DNA from: Clostridia bacterium
Lineage (GTDB): Bacteria > Bacillota > Clostridia > Oscillospirales > CAG-272
Reading direction: 5' to 3'
Assembly (NCBI GenBank): GCA_017399105.1
Contig: JAFQEJ010000008.1
Span: forward strand, 1 to 64,000
Length of the DNA: 64,000 nt
How positions within the stretch are numbered: position 1 is the stretch's first letter; each line of letters begins with the position of its first letter. Positions 49,126 to 57,417 of this stretch are shown here, piece by piece. The notes below the pieces were generated by a model. It did not search any database and was not told the DNA's origin. It saw only the letters and a list, made by a program, of their open reading frames with translations. A program made the position numbers and the translations under genes.

Positions 49126-50814
49126 TCAAATCTTCATGTACGCTCCAAGTGCGCGCTTCTTCCCCTCATCCGGCTGATTATGATAGCTTAAATATCCGCA
49201 CCTCAGCGCCTCCTCCAGCACCGCACCGCGCATCTCGACGGGAAGTGCTCTGCAGGCATAATTCACCAGATGCGCCTCATCCGTCATCGTCTCAGGCACA
49301 TCGGCAAGAATCTGCTCACAGCAATAGCGATTGTGCCCATCCATCATCCCGCGGACTTCATCGCTGATACGGTCATATTCCTCCTGCTGTCCTTCACTCA
49401 GCGCACCAATGTTATCACCGGAATAAACGTAGATCGTGGGAACATATCTTTCCTCATCACATCTAACATATCCGTATTCCACCAGCCTGTTCAGAATATG
49501 CTCGGGAATCCCGTCACCCGCGCCCTTCGCCACAGCCGCCAAAGCTCTTCCCAGCTCAGGACTCAGATATTCGGGCGTCTGACTGTAAATCCCCCCATAA
49601 TAGAATTTATACTGCCAGAACTGCGACGGACAGACAGCCTCAACCTCATAAGATTCCTCACCGAGACATCCGTGACATCCCACGAAAAAAGGCTGCTTCC
49701 AGTCATAAGTCTCAAATCCCACCAGATCCCACGAGCCGCCGTTCGGACGCTTCAGTGCGCCTTCGCCGTCAAGCTGACTTTCATCCTCCGCAAGACCGGT
49801 AAACTCCCCGGGATCGGTTGTCTGAATAGAGTCCACCGTCTTCATCAGAAGAGCCCATTTCATGTCCTCAAAGCACTGGTATCCCTCGTGCCACCTGACA
49901 CCGTTCTCCTCCCAGCATTTCAGCTTAAATTCCAGCAGCTCAATCATCTTCGCAGTCAACTGCGGCGTGATTCTTTCCAGATTCTCAAAAATCTTCGCCT
50001 GAACCTCCGCCGATACAATATAAAACCTTGTTGCATACCGGTCCCCAACCTTCTTCATCAACGTCGCCTCAACCAACCCGTCCAGCTCAGCCTGTGTATA
50101 GGGGAGTGCCACCCCAATTTCAATCGCAATCTCTTCGGCTGTCAGTGCTTTATCATAAGCGGAAAGCACTATGTTTTTACAGATTAATCGGTTGACAATG
50201 GAGTAGGGCTCCCCATTCTTACCGTCTCGTCCATCCATGATAAATCCGATATTTTCGGGTTTGTAGCTTCGCTTACCGAATTCACGTGCCATGTTCATAC
50301 CTTCTTTCAACAATTTTCTGGAACGAAACAGCTTCGAGGTCACCGTTCCCTTTGGAATTCCCATCCGTGCGGCGATCTCCTCCACCTTGCGGTCCTCAAT
50401 GTAATAGGCAAGAATGATATTCCGATAATCCTCGCGGATAAATGCCAGCTCCCGCCGCATCGCATGCAGATTATCTCTCAGCATTGCTCCCTCGACATAA
50501 TCATCCTCCAACAAACATTCATCTGGCAGCTCAGATACACCGTCCAGTCCCTCCATCGAGACCACATGCAGTGAATCCTTATGCTTTCGTTCGGCAAAAG
50601 CCGCATATCGGTTGCGCGCAATCCGCCAGACCCATGCCGAAAATTTCCTCGGTTCCACGCCCTTTTCAAGTGAAGTAATCACATTCAGCGAAATATCCGA
50701 AGCCAGATCCTCCGCCGCATCTGCACTGCCGCACTTTTTCAGACAGAAATAGAACACTTTTTCCATGTAATCCGCGGTATATTCCTCTATCAGCTTTTCC
50801 GATTGTTCCGACAT
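49126..50814 (-). CDS. ECF-like sigma-70 factor with a 380-residue C-terminal extension
   Basis: 562 residues. Residues 10-80 are sigma region 2 (ADAAEDLASDISLNVI, FSAWVWRIARNRYA) and 115-170 region 4 (VEEIAARMGIPKGTVTSKLF). The remaining 390 residues have no recognised family. About residues 205-260 look like a winged helix (ALTAEEIAIEIGVALPYTQ), and the rest mixes helices, aromatic-rich loops (QFWQYKFYYGG) and cysteines in HGCLGE and YCCEQI. Canonical ECF factors end near residue 190, so the extension probably senses a signal or acts as a built-in anti-sigma. No separate anti-sigma gene is nearby. AGGAGG five bases before the ATG. Confidence 0.9.
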   Translation of the reverse strand: MSEQSEKLIEEYTADYMEKVFYFCLKKCGSADAAEDLASDISLNVITSLEKGVEPRKFSAWVWRIARNRYAAFAERKHKDSLHVVSMEGLDGVSELPDECLLEDDYVEGAMLRDNLHAMRRELAFIREDYRNIILAYYIEDRKVEEIAARMGIPKGTVTSKLFRSRKLLKEGMNMAREFGKRSYKPENIGFIMDGRDGKNGEPYSIVNRLICKNIVLSAYDKALTAEEIAIEIGVALPYTQAELDGLVEATLMKKVGDRYATRFYIVSAEVQAKIFENLERITPQLTAKMIELLEFKLKCWEENGVRWHEGYQCFEDMKWALLMKTVDSIQTTDPGEFTGLAEDESQLDGEGALKRPNGGSWDLVGFETYDWKQPFFVGCHGCLGEESYEVEAVCPSQFWQYKFYYGGIYSQTPEYLSPELGRALAAVAKGAGDGIPEHILNRLVEYGYVRCDEERYVPTIYVYSGDNIGALSEGQQEEYDRISDEVRGMMDGHNRYCCEQILADVPETMTDEAHLVNYACRALPVEMRGAVLEEALRCGYLSYHNQPDEGKKRALGAYMKI

Positions 50815-50883
50815 AAGCCCCTCCTGTTTTCCGTTCCATCTATATAGTGCCGCAATTCTCGATTTGATTGCAGGTTTTCGTCA

Positions 50884-51050
50884 AAAAGGCTGACGCATTT
50901 GTAATGCGTCAGCCCTTGGATATTGATTTTGCCGGTCAAAGACCGCCATTTCAGGGCGTTTTACGCCCTGAAACCAATCAATAAACGCCCCATAATCAAA
51001 GATTTGGGGACTGGGCTGTTGCAAATGTTCCATTTGCAACAGCCCCTTTA
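50884..51050 (+). repeat. Palindromic intergenic element, copy E
   Basis: Forward orientation. First stem GGCTGACGCATT, inner TCAGGGCGttttACGCCCTGA, third arm altered to GCCCCATAATC with GATTTGGGGA, and last GGGCTGTTGCAAATG with its complement. Lies between the Gfo/Idh/MocA gene (its 3' side) and the sigma factor. Confidence 0.92.
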
Positions 51051-52118
51051 TTACGCCTGTCCCAGTGCCATCATCTGCGCTCTGATTGCAATCTCCGCCG
51101 CATTGAAGGCAAATTCGGAATCCATCGCGCTGTCAGTTCGGTTAAAGCTGTCCTCAATCAACCGTCTGAAGAAGGGAAATCCCAGCATTCCCGATACATT
51201 TTCGGTATACTCCCCATCATCGGTCACAAGATAAACCGTGTTCGGGCGATTGTCTCGCATAAGATCACAGTTCTTGCGCACCTCAATAAATCCCTTCTCA
51301 CCCACGATCACAGTACGCGCATCTCCCCAGGTGGAAAGCCCCTTGGGACTCATCCAGTCCACGCGGAAATAGCAGGGCACACCATTATCGCAGGTCATCA
51401 TCACATCGCCGTAGTCATCAAAATCCGGATATTCCGGGCAGAAGAAATTGCCCACTCTCGCATGCTTGACCACACCGTTCTTTGCCCCTGCATAAAGCAG
51501 CATCTGAGGCGGCTGCTGAGAGCCGATATCCACGATGATACCTCCGGTACACTCGCGCTTGAAAAACCATTCGGGTCTGGTCGGAGCCGCAAGCCGATGC
51601 GGTCCGAAGCCCTGTACCTGCGCAACCTTTCCGATCAATCCGCGAGAGATCAGTTCAGCCGCCGCCAGTGCTCCCTCGTGATGCACCAGCTCACAGTAGT
51701 AGATAAAATACTTCCTGCCGGTTCTCGCACAGGTCTCCTTCACCGCATCAAGCTGCTCAAGACTGATCATCGGCGCCTTGTCCACAAAATAATCCTTCCC
51801 CGATTCCATCGCGCGGATGCCGATCGATGCTCGCTCCACGGGAATCGCAGCCGATGCCACCAGCCTGATATCGTCCCGGGCATAAATTTCCTCAATATCT
51901 GCACAAATAACCGCCTCGGGATATTTTCTTGCCAATGCATCCCTTGTAGGCACATCCGGCTCCCAGATTGCGACAAGCTCCGCGCCTTCAGCCACCAAGC
52001 CCTGACACATCGTGTGAATATGCCCATGGGCAGCTCCAGCCACAGCAAAGCGATATGCTCCCTTCTCAAGACCGAGTGAAGGCGTTCTTTCAAAAGAAAA
52101 AATTTCGTTTTTCGTCAT
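51051..52118 (-). CDS. Gfo/Idh/MocA-family oxidoreductase (second of pair)
   Basis: About 355 residues. The N-terminal Rossmann fold has VAGAAHGHIHTM, an altered nucleotide loop (usual GxGxxG replaced by AGAAHGH), and EPDVPTRDALARKYP. The catalytic region has DKAPMISLEQLDAVKE in place of the family EKP. The C-terminal beta-sheet domain follows. It probably oxidises or reduces a sugar or inositol derivative with NAD(P). Start ATG 52118 is four bases after the upstream paralogue's stop, which suggests coupling. AKA the second gene in a two-dehydrogenase operon whose divergent neighbour is an AraC regulator. Confidence 0.9.
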   Translation of the reverse strand: MTKNEIFSFERTPSLGLEKGAYRFAVAGAAHGHIHTMCQGLVAEGAELVAIWEPDVPTRDALARKYPEAVICADIEEIYARDDIRLVASAAIPVERASIGIRAMESGKDYFVDKAPMISLEQLDAVKETCARTGRKYFIYYCELVHHEGALAAAELISRGLIGKVAQVQGFGPHRLAAPTRPEWFFKRECTGGIIVDIGSQQPPQMLLYAGAKNGVVKHARVGNFFCPEYPDFDDYGDVMMTCDNGVPCYFRVDWMSPKGLSTWGDARTVIVGEKGFIEVRKNCDLMRDNRPNTVYLVTDDGEYTENVSGMLGFPFFRRLIEDSFNRTDSAMDSEFAFNAAEIAIRAQMMALGQA

Positions 52119-52122
52119 TTTA

Positions 52123-53271
52123 TTACCAATTCTTATATTCATTCGTTTCGGAAAGCAGCTTTTCTTCATCATAGCAGCGGCGCAGCAGCTCAGCCGCATC
52201 CTTAATGTACACTAAACCGTCCTCCCGCTCCAAACGCATATCCTCGCTGATCTGCTTAATCGGTATGTGCTGAAGCTTCGCAATAAAGCGCACCTGAGCT
52301 GCCGCTGTTTCAATACCGCAGAGCGGTTCGTAGACTTTTCCCTCAACCAGCGCATCAATCGCATACCAGTACTTGAGTGTTACATCCTCGAAAGGGTCCC
52401 CGTACTCGATTACCTTTCCGGTGTTCAGCCTGCCTACTACCTTGCCGATCACACTGTCATAGCTCACAATACCACCGCTGAAGCGATACTCAAATTCAGG
52501 CTCATTGGCAGTCAGCGTAGCGTGGGATGCCACATAAATACCCCTCGCGCCATTGTCAAGCGTGAAGCGGATTGTCGCCGTATCAAAATTCTCGATGTCG
52601 TTGGCACGGACAAGATCGGCGCTCAAATCGACCACCTCGGCAGATTTTCCAACAGCTCCGCCCAGCACATAGAAAATATTGTGCGGGTAATGCGCTGTCG
52701 CATTGTTAACCACACTGTCGTTTAAAGGTGTGCCGTCGTCAGCCTTGAGCTTGCCTGCCCAACCAATACCGCGGGTAAAATAACTTCTCGTGCGCGGCCA
52801 GAGCACAATGCTCTTCATAAATTCAGGCTTACCGTATCTGCCTGCCATAATATCTCGCTTTAAGGCATTGATCGCCTCCGAATAGCTCCACTGATAACCA
52901 ATACTGACAAATTTGCCCGCTTTGTCCCTTGCTTCACAGAGAATCTTCTCATCACCCGCATCCGCCGACAGCGGCTTTTCACAGATCACATTGGAGCCAT
53001 GCTCCAACGCACAGAGAATCTGTCTTGTGTGCAAATGAATGGGCGTTGTAATCACAGTCAAATCCGCACTCTTTTCGGTGAAGAAAGCATCCATGTCTGC
53101 GTATAAGGACACCCCCATGTCGATAAGCTGCTGATAATAGCGGCAGCCCTGCGGATAAACATCCACCACGCCCACAAGCTCACAGCCCGGATGCTGCTTC
53201 TTTAAATAAGATTCAATAAAAATATTACCGTAGCCGCCGATACCGACCGCCAGAATCTTCACCTTTTTCAT
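52123..53271 (-). CDS. Gfo/Idh/MocA-family oxidoreductase (first of pair)
   Basis: 382 residues. The Rossmann fold has VGIGGYGNIF (GxGGxG variant), ITTPIHLHTRQ and the hallmark CEKPL with the catalytic Lys (CEKPLSADAGDEK), followed by a C-terminal oxidoreductase domain. It should use NAD(P) on a sugar or sugar acid. AGGAGA sits nine bases before the ATG. The gene is divergent from an AraC regulator at 53411, with back-to-back promoters. Two enzymes in a row suggest oxidation at one position and later reduction at another, a plan known for epimerising sugar dehydrogenase pairs, but this is an inference. Confidence 0.93.
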   Translation of the reverse strand: MKKVKILAVGIGGYGNIFIESYLKKQHPGCELVGVVDVYPQGCRYYQQLIDMGVSLYADMDAFFTEKSADLTVITTPIHLHTRQILCALEHGSNVICEKPLSADAGDEKILCEARDKAGKFVSIGYQWSYSEAINALKRDIMAGRYGKPEFMKSIVLWPRTRSYFTRGIGWAGKLKADDGTPLNDSVVNNATAHYPHNIFYVLGGAVGKSAEVVDLSADLVRANDIENFDTATIRFTLDNGARGIYVASHATLTANEPEFEYRFSGGIVSYDSVIGKVVGRLNTGKVIEYGDPFEDVTLKYWYAIDALVEGKVYEPLCGIETAAAQVRFIAKLQHIPIKQISEDMRLEREDGLVYIKDAAELLRRCYDEEKLLSETNEYKNW

Positions 53272-53295
53272 ATAATTTCTCCTTTTCTTTGCATC

Positions 53296-53324
53296 ATTAT
53301 ATCATAAAATCTCTTTACATGCAA
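53296..53324 (-). promoter_or_regulatory. Promoter of the dehydrogenase pair
   Basis: Minus strand TTGCAT (53319-53324), 17-base spacer, TATAAT (53296-53301) with TATGA before it. Its -35 overlaps by one base the -35 of the divergent AraC gene. Confidence 0.8.
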
Positions 53325-53342
53325 TCATTATTGTGATATAAT
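53314..53342 (+). promoter_or_regulatory. Promoter of the AraC-type gene at 53411
   Basis: TTTACA (53314-53319), 17-base spacer, TATAAT (53337-53342) preceded by TTGTGA. Abuts the divergent promoter, so two polymerases probably cannot bind at once. Confidence 0.8.
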
Positions 53343-53410
53343 ATGGATAACATTTACGATAGTTTTTATTCATGTTTAACCAATAATATCACTTTTTACC
53401 GGAGGCGATC

Positions 53411-54253
53411 ATGAATCTGTACACTCAAAACATCAGCGTCAGCTCTTCCCATGAGATTCTCTTCAGCCATGTGCGCGACATTCCGCGTGTAAACGGGCAC
53501 GATTTCCATCTTCACGATTTCATGGAGATCTTTATCTATGTAGAGGGCGACGTGGATTTTATCGTCAATCAGAACTACATCGACCTGCATCGAGGCGATA
53601 TTATCCTCGCAAACGAAAATATTCTTCATAAGGCGGTTGTCAAAGGGACTGCATGGTATGAGCGTTTTTATATCGGAATCCCGCAAAATGCCTTTTCTCA
53701 TATGGATCAAAGCGCCAATCCCCTTGCCTGCTTCAGCCGCGGTGTCTGTGTCATCTCGATTGGAGAAAACGACTTCCGCAATATTCTTTCTCTTCTTCGA
53801 AAGATGGCTGATCTGATTGAAACCGATCTTCACAGCAATGCCTATACAGTCTACGGTTATCTGCTGCAGATTCTCTCGATCCTCAACCGCAAAACTACCA
53901 TAGGCAGCAACGGAACTCCTCGCCGTGATTCTCCTCATGAATTGATTTCCCGCGTGCTCGCTTTCCTTGAGAACAGTGCAACTCAAGTCAACAGCGTAGC
54001 CGAGATTGCCGAGCACTTTCATGTAAGTGCATCCTATCTCTCCTCGCTCTTTTCGCAGGATATGGATGTCACCCTCAAGCGTTATCTGATGATCTGTAAG
54101 ATTTCGAAATCCAAAATCATGCTCTCTCAGGGCGAATCGGTTTCCAATACCGGACTTGCCTGCGGATTCTGCACCACATCTCACTTCATCTCAGTATTCC
54201 GCGAGGTCACGGGCATGACCCCCAACGCATACCGAAGAAGCTTAATGGGATAA
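53411..54253 (+). CDS. AraC-family transcriptional regulator
   Basis: 280 residues. N-terminal cupin-like domain (HDFHLHDFMEIFIYVEGDVDF split by its loop) and a C-terminal two-HTH AraC domain from about residue 190: VAEIAEHFHVSASYLSSLF and LACGFCTTSHFISVFREVTG, ending MTPNAYRRSL. Shine-Dalgarno GGAGG before the ATG. Divergent from the two dehydrogenase genes, which it probably controls. A solo hairpin follows its stop. Confidence 0.93.
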   Translation: MNLYTQNISVSSSHEILFSHVRDIPRVNGHDFHLHDFMEIFIYVEGDVDFIVNQNYIDLHRGDIILANENILHKAVVKGTAWYERFYIGIPQNAFSHMDQSANPLACFSRGVCVISIGENDFRNILSLLRKMADLIETDLHSNAYTVYGYLLQILSILNRKTTIGSNGTPRRDSPHELISRVLAFLENSATQVNSVAEIAEHFHVSASYLSSLFSQDMDVTLKRYLMICKISKSKIMLSQGESVSNTGLACGFCTTSHFISVFREVTGMTPNAYRRSLMG

Positions 54254-54293
54254 ACAGGGCTGCTGCAAATGCTTCATTTGCGACAGCTCTCTA
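54253..54293 (+). repeat. Solo terminal hairpin of the palindromic element, copy G
   Basis: Only the GGGCTGctGCAAATG hairpin is present, with one arm reading CATTTGCgaCAGCtC. It lies between convergent AraC and SBP genes and can work as a terminator. Confidence 0.75.
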
Positions 54294-54303
54294 TTAATTT
54301 TGA

Positions 54304-55767
54304 TTAATAATTTTTCCGATGTGCCTCAATCATGGATTCGACATCGCTCATGGCTTTTTCCTTGATTTTCTCATAAGCAGAAAGAAACTCACGCTTGTAT
54401 GCAACTGCATACTCACGGAGAATGGTATTACTTCCTCCAAAGTTGTAAATACCATTCAGATCGGTTGTCATATTTCTGTAAATCAAATCAATCATCAGTT
54501 TGGAGTCTTCATCGCGTGCAACCTTTTCTTTCAGTACAACCTCGTTGATCTCGGGAACAACAGTTGTCTGCGACAGGAATGCCAATGCCTCCATTACATA
54601 ACCCACAATATTCATTCTTCCGCAGGTTACAGGAACACAGGAAGCCACAGGGAAAAACGAATTGATATGGCTGTAATATTCGGTCTGTGTATCATCTAAC
54701 TTAGGGAACGGCAGAATTGCGTAATCATCTTCCATGCTGCGGAAATTCAACAATCCCCATTGCATAGGAGAAGCACAGAACATTGTCTGCTGATCTATAA
54801 AGAGAGCATAACGATAGTCAATTCCGGCTTTGTTCTTTCCGAGCGAGTCGGTATAAATCACATTATCTGCATCACAGAGCGTGTGAAGCTTGTCCAGAAT
54901 GGAAATCGACTTTTCGGTGTCCATCATCAGTGTAACACTGTCGTCCTTTTTATCAACCGCACTCATTCCACAGCCTACATAGAAGGCTTTGCCGGCCTCT
55001 GCGGTAACAGACATACCGAAGAAATCATCAGCAGCCCTCATCTTACCGTCGTTATTGAGATCGCTTCCAATATCCTTGATCATCTCACCCAGCTTGTCAA
55101 TGGTCCATTTACCGTCCTTGACCACATCGTAGATATCTTCCATCTGATAGTCTTCCATCATAGTCAGGTTTGCAAAAATGGTGTAGGGCGCATAACAGTA
55201 GCAAAGAGCAATCGGGCCTGCAGTCGCCAGTACCTTGTTGTTAAACTCCATGGTTTCATTCATCGACTGGCACCACCACTCATTGCTCAGCTCAATGCCT
55301 GAAATCGATGCCAGATCGGCAAGATAACCGCCCGGAGCGAGCTGATTGATTCCCGCGCCGGGAACCGCAATGATCATATCGTATACATCCTCATCCGCGC
55401 TGACAAGCTTAATTACGTCCGCGATCTGAGAATCACGGTTCTCATAAACCGTATATACCACCGAGGTATCGAATATTACACCGACCTTTTCATCACGTCT
55501 GTAAAGCATATCGTTGATAATTTCACCGGTTTCCTCACCATCATGAACATTGGGGCGGTCATACTGGGAGTTGACACAGATCTTGAACTCTCCCCCCTCA
55601 TAGCTGACCACATTCAAAGCTTCAAGATAGGAAGTTTCCACTTCCGTTTGAGAAACAGTTGTAACATTTCCTTCTGCTTCCTTATCAGCATTAGGCTGAT
55701 CTTCTCCGCAGGCTGCTGCCGACAGCACACACAACAGAGCAAGTAATAATGATAATGCTTTTTTCAT
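54304..55767 (-). CDS. Extracellular solute-binding lipoprotein
   Basis: 487 residues. Lipobox AAAC with C20, then linker and binding fold: NDMLYRRDEKVGVIFDTSVV, NEWWCQSMNETMEFN, VKDGKWTIDKLGEM, EF-hand-like DLNNDGKMRAADDF, YAILPFPKL. C-terminal KEKVARDEDSKLMIDLIY is shared with the other SBPs. Upstream of its ATG lie AAGGAGA and a terminator of the neighbour, so it has its own promoter. It is the last gene before the AraC region and no permease is present. Ligand unknown. Confidence 0.9.
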   Translation of the reverse strand: MKKALSLLLALLCVLSAAACGEDQPNADKEAEGNVTTVSQTEVETSYLEALNVVSYEGGEFKICVNSQYDRPNVHDGEETGEIINDMLYRRDEKVGVIFDTSVVYTVYENRDSQIADVIKLVSADEDVYDMIIAVPGAGINQLAPGGYLADLASISGIELSNEWWCQSMNETMEFNNKVLATAGPIALCYCYAPYTIFANLTMMEDYQMEDIYDVVKDGKWTIDKLGEMIKDIGSDLNNDGKMRAADDFFGMSVTAEAGKAFYVGCGMSAVDKKDDSVTLMMDTEKSISILDKLHTLCDADNVIYTDSLGKNKAGIDYRYALFIDQQTMFCASPMQWGLLNFRSMEDDYAILPFPKLDDTQTEYYSHINSFFPVASCVPVTCGRMNIVGYVMEALAFLSQTTVVPEINEVVLKEKVARDEDSKLMIDLIYRNMTTDLNGIYNFGGSNTILREYAVAYKREFLSAYEKIKEKAMSDVESMIEAHRKNY

Positions 55768-55883
55768 TTCGTTTCTCCTTGTAAAAACATTTTTGTTTTC
55801 CCGCTTTTATTGTACTATATTCCAAAAAAAGAGAAAACCCAAATAATGATATAATAGGGAGAAAAAACGAAACTAACATCTAA

Positions 55884-55919
55884 AATCCGTCCCACCGGCA
55901 AGCGCAGGCAGGACGGATT
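55884..55919 (-). terminator. Terminator after the SBP at 55922
   Basis: AATCCGTCC pairs with GGACGGATT around an 18-base loop; on the minus strand it is followed by TTTAG. Moderately strong. Confidence 0.6.
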
Positions 55920-55921
55920 CA

Positions 55922-57382
55922 TCATTTATCCAGCTTGGCAAGTGCTGTTTTCATGTCCTCTATCAGCTGATTCAGCTTCGATTCCACCTTTGCCATGCGT
56001 GAAGCAAGACTGCGGTCATCCGCCTTGAACATTGACTGGAACTCGGTATCACGCAGATTGTCACACCAGAAGGTGTCACCCCAGTCAAAGACACGGTTTG
56101 CAAAGATGATATCGAGCATCTTTGCCGACTCCTCGTCACGGGTAACCTTGGTCTTGAGCGAGAGATCATAGTAAACAGGAATAACCTCGTTCATCGATTC
56201 GCATGCCATTGCCTCGATGATCGCACCGGTGCGCTCCAGATTCTCTGCCGTGATCGGTACGCCAAAGAGCTCGGCACCCTCAACACGGGTTAAATAGTTC
56301 TCCTGATTTTCGTCCCACTTGGGATAGGGAATGATACCGAAATCTGTCTCCATATCGCGCAGCGCAGGAATGTAGAAGAAGGTCATGTCCATGAAGAGTC
56401 CCTTGTTGTTCTTGAACATATTGGTAAGGGCAGGCTCTTCGTTCTGCTCATAGGTATTGGGGTACCAGGCATTGGTGTCCCATGTGATCTCAAAGATACG
56501 CTCGATGACAGTAGAAAAATTTGTATCCGAGGTCAGATTGAATACAGGATAATTCTGATCGTCACGGTCGATCGACTGCTCGCCGGCACCAATCCAGAAG
56601 CCGGGCAGAACCGCCTTGGGCTGAGAAAGCAAGCCGTAAGAGTCATCGTCATTCATGGTGGAGTCACCGTTGATATCCTGGGTTGCACCCTTGGAAAGCC
56701 GCTCAAAGGCTTCAAATGTCCACTTGTTGCTGTTGACCAGCTCATAAGGATTCTCAACCTGCTGCTGCTCGATCATGTCCTTGTTGAAAACAAGCGTATG
56801 TACGAAATCATAAGCGGTCAGATTGAATGCACCGGTAGCCAGATACTGCTCGTTACCGATCTTGAGATCCTCGTTCAGGCTGGCATCCCAGTATCCCTTA
56901 GACAGATCAATCAGATCAATGTCGCTCACCTTGTAGAGCAAACCTTCCTGTGCAAGGGTAAATGTGCTGATGCAGCGGGTGCTGATCATATCATAATCGT
57001 TGTCACCTGCAGTAATCGCTCTGCGGGCAGCGTCCATCTCTCCGTAAACCTCGGAGATGGTGATGTTGAAGCGCTCCTCCAACGTGCGGTTGCGGGCATA
57101 AATGGTGTCATCCAGTACATCACCTGTTTCCTCAACAACAAGCTCACCGTTAAAGAAGTTGCGCTGACGGGTGTGAATGCGGAATTCATGCTGCTCAAAA
57201 TCATATTCGCCCAGATCATCGATGTAAACGATGGGCCCCGTTTCGGCGGCAGTTGTTTCCTCCACGGCGGTGGTCACATCGCCTGCAGAGAGATCATCGT
57301 TTGCAGGATCGGAGGTCGAGCAGGCTGCAAGAGTCTGACTGAGAAGAAGTGCAAGCAGTAAAAGCGCGATTTTGCGTTTCAT
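55922..57382 (-). CDS. Extracellular solute-binding lipoprotein
   Basis: About 486 residues. Lipobox TLAAC with C21. Blocks: DDTIYARNRTLEERFNITIS, SKGYWDASLNEDLKIGN, VNSNKWTFEAFERLSK, EF-hand-like DINGDSTMNDDD, FGIIPYPKWDENQENYL. Start ATG 57382 with AAAGGA, not the upstream one. The beta-propeller lipoprotein gene at 57418-58740 precedes it by 35 bases in the same transcript. So an SBP and a propeller lipoprotein probably work together at the cell surface. Confidence 0.9.
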   Translation of the reverse strand: MKRKIALLLLALLLSQTLAACSTSDPANDDLSAGDVTTAVEETTAAETGPIVYIDDLGEYDFEQHEFRIHTRQRNFFNGELVVEETGDVLDDTIYARNRTLEERFNITISEVYGEMDAARRAITAGDNDYDMISTRCISTFTLAQEGLLYKVSDIDLIDLSKGYWDASLNEDLKIGNEQYLATGAFNLTAYDFVHTLVFNKDMIEQQQVENPYELVNSNKWTFEAFERLSKGATQDINGDSTMNDDDSYGLLSQPKAVLPGFWIGAGEQSIDRDDQNYPVFNLTSDTNFSTVIERIFEITWDTNAWYPNTYEQNEEPALTNMFKNNKGLFMDMTFFYIPALRDMETDFGIIPYPKWDENQENYLTRVEGAELFGVPITAENLERTGAIIEAMACESMNEVIPVYYDLSLKTKVTRDEESAKMLDIIFANRVFDWGDTFWCDNLRDTEFQSMFKADDRSLASRMAKVESKLNQLIEDMKTALAKLDK

Positions 57383-57417
57383 AACTGAAATTCCTTTCAT
57401 ATTTGTTTATAATACTT

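Noticed and set aside
2780..53342. TGATATAAT found at many promoters, possible novel motif
   Set aside because: It is the TRTG-type extended -10 of Gram-positive sigma-A promoters, an established feature, so not novel.
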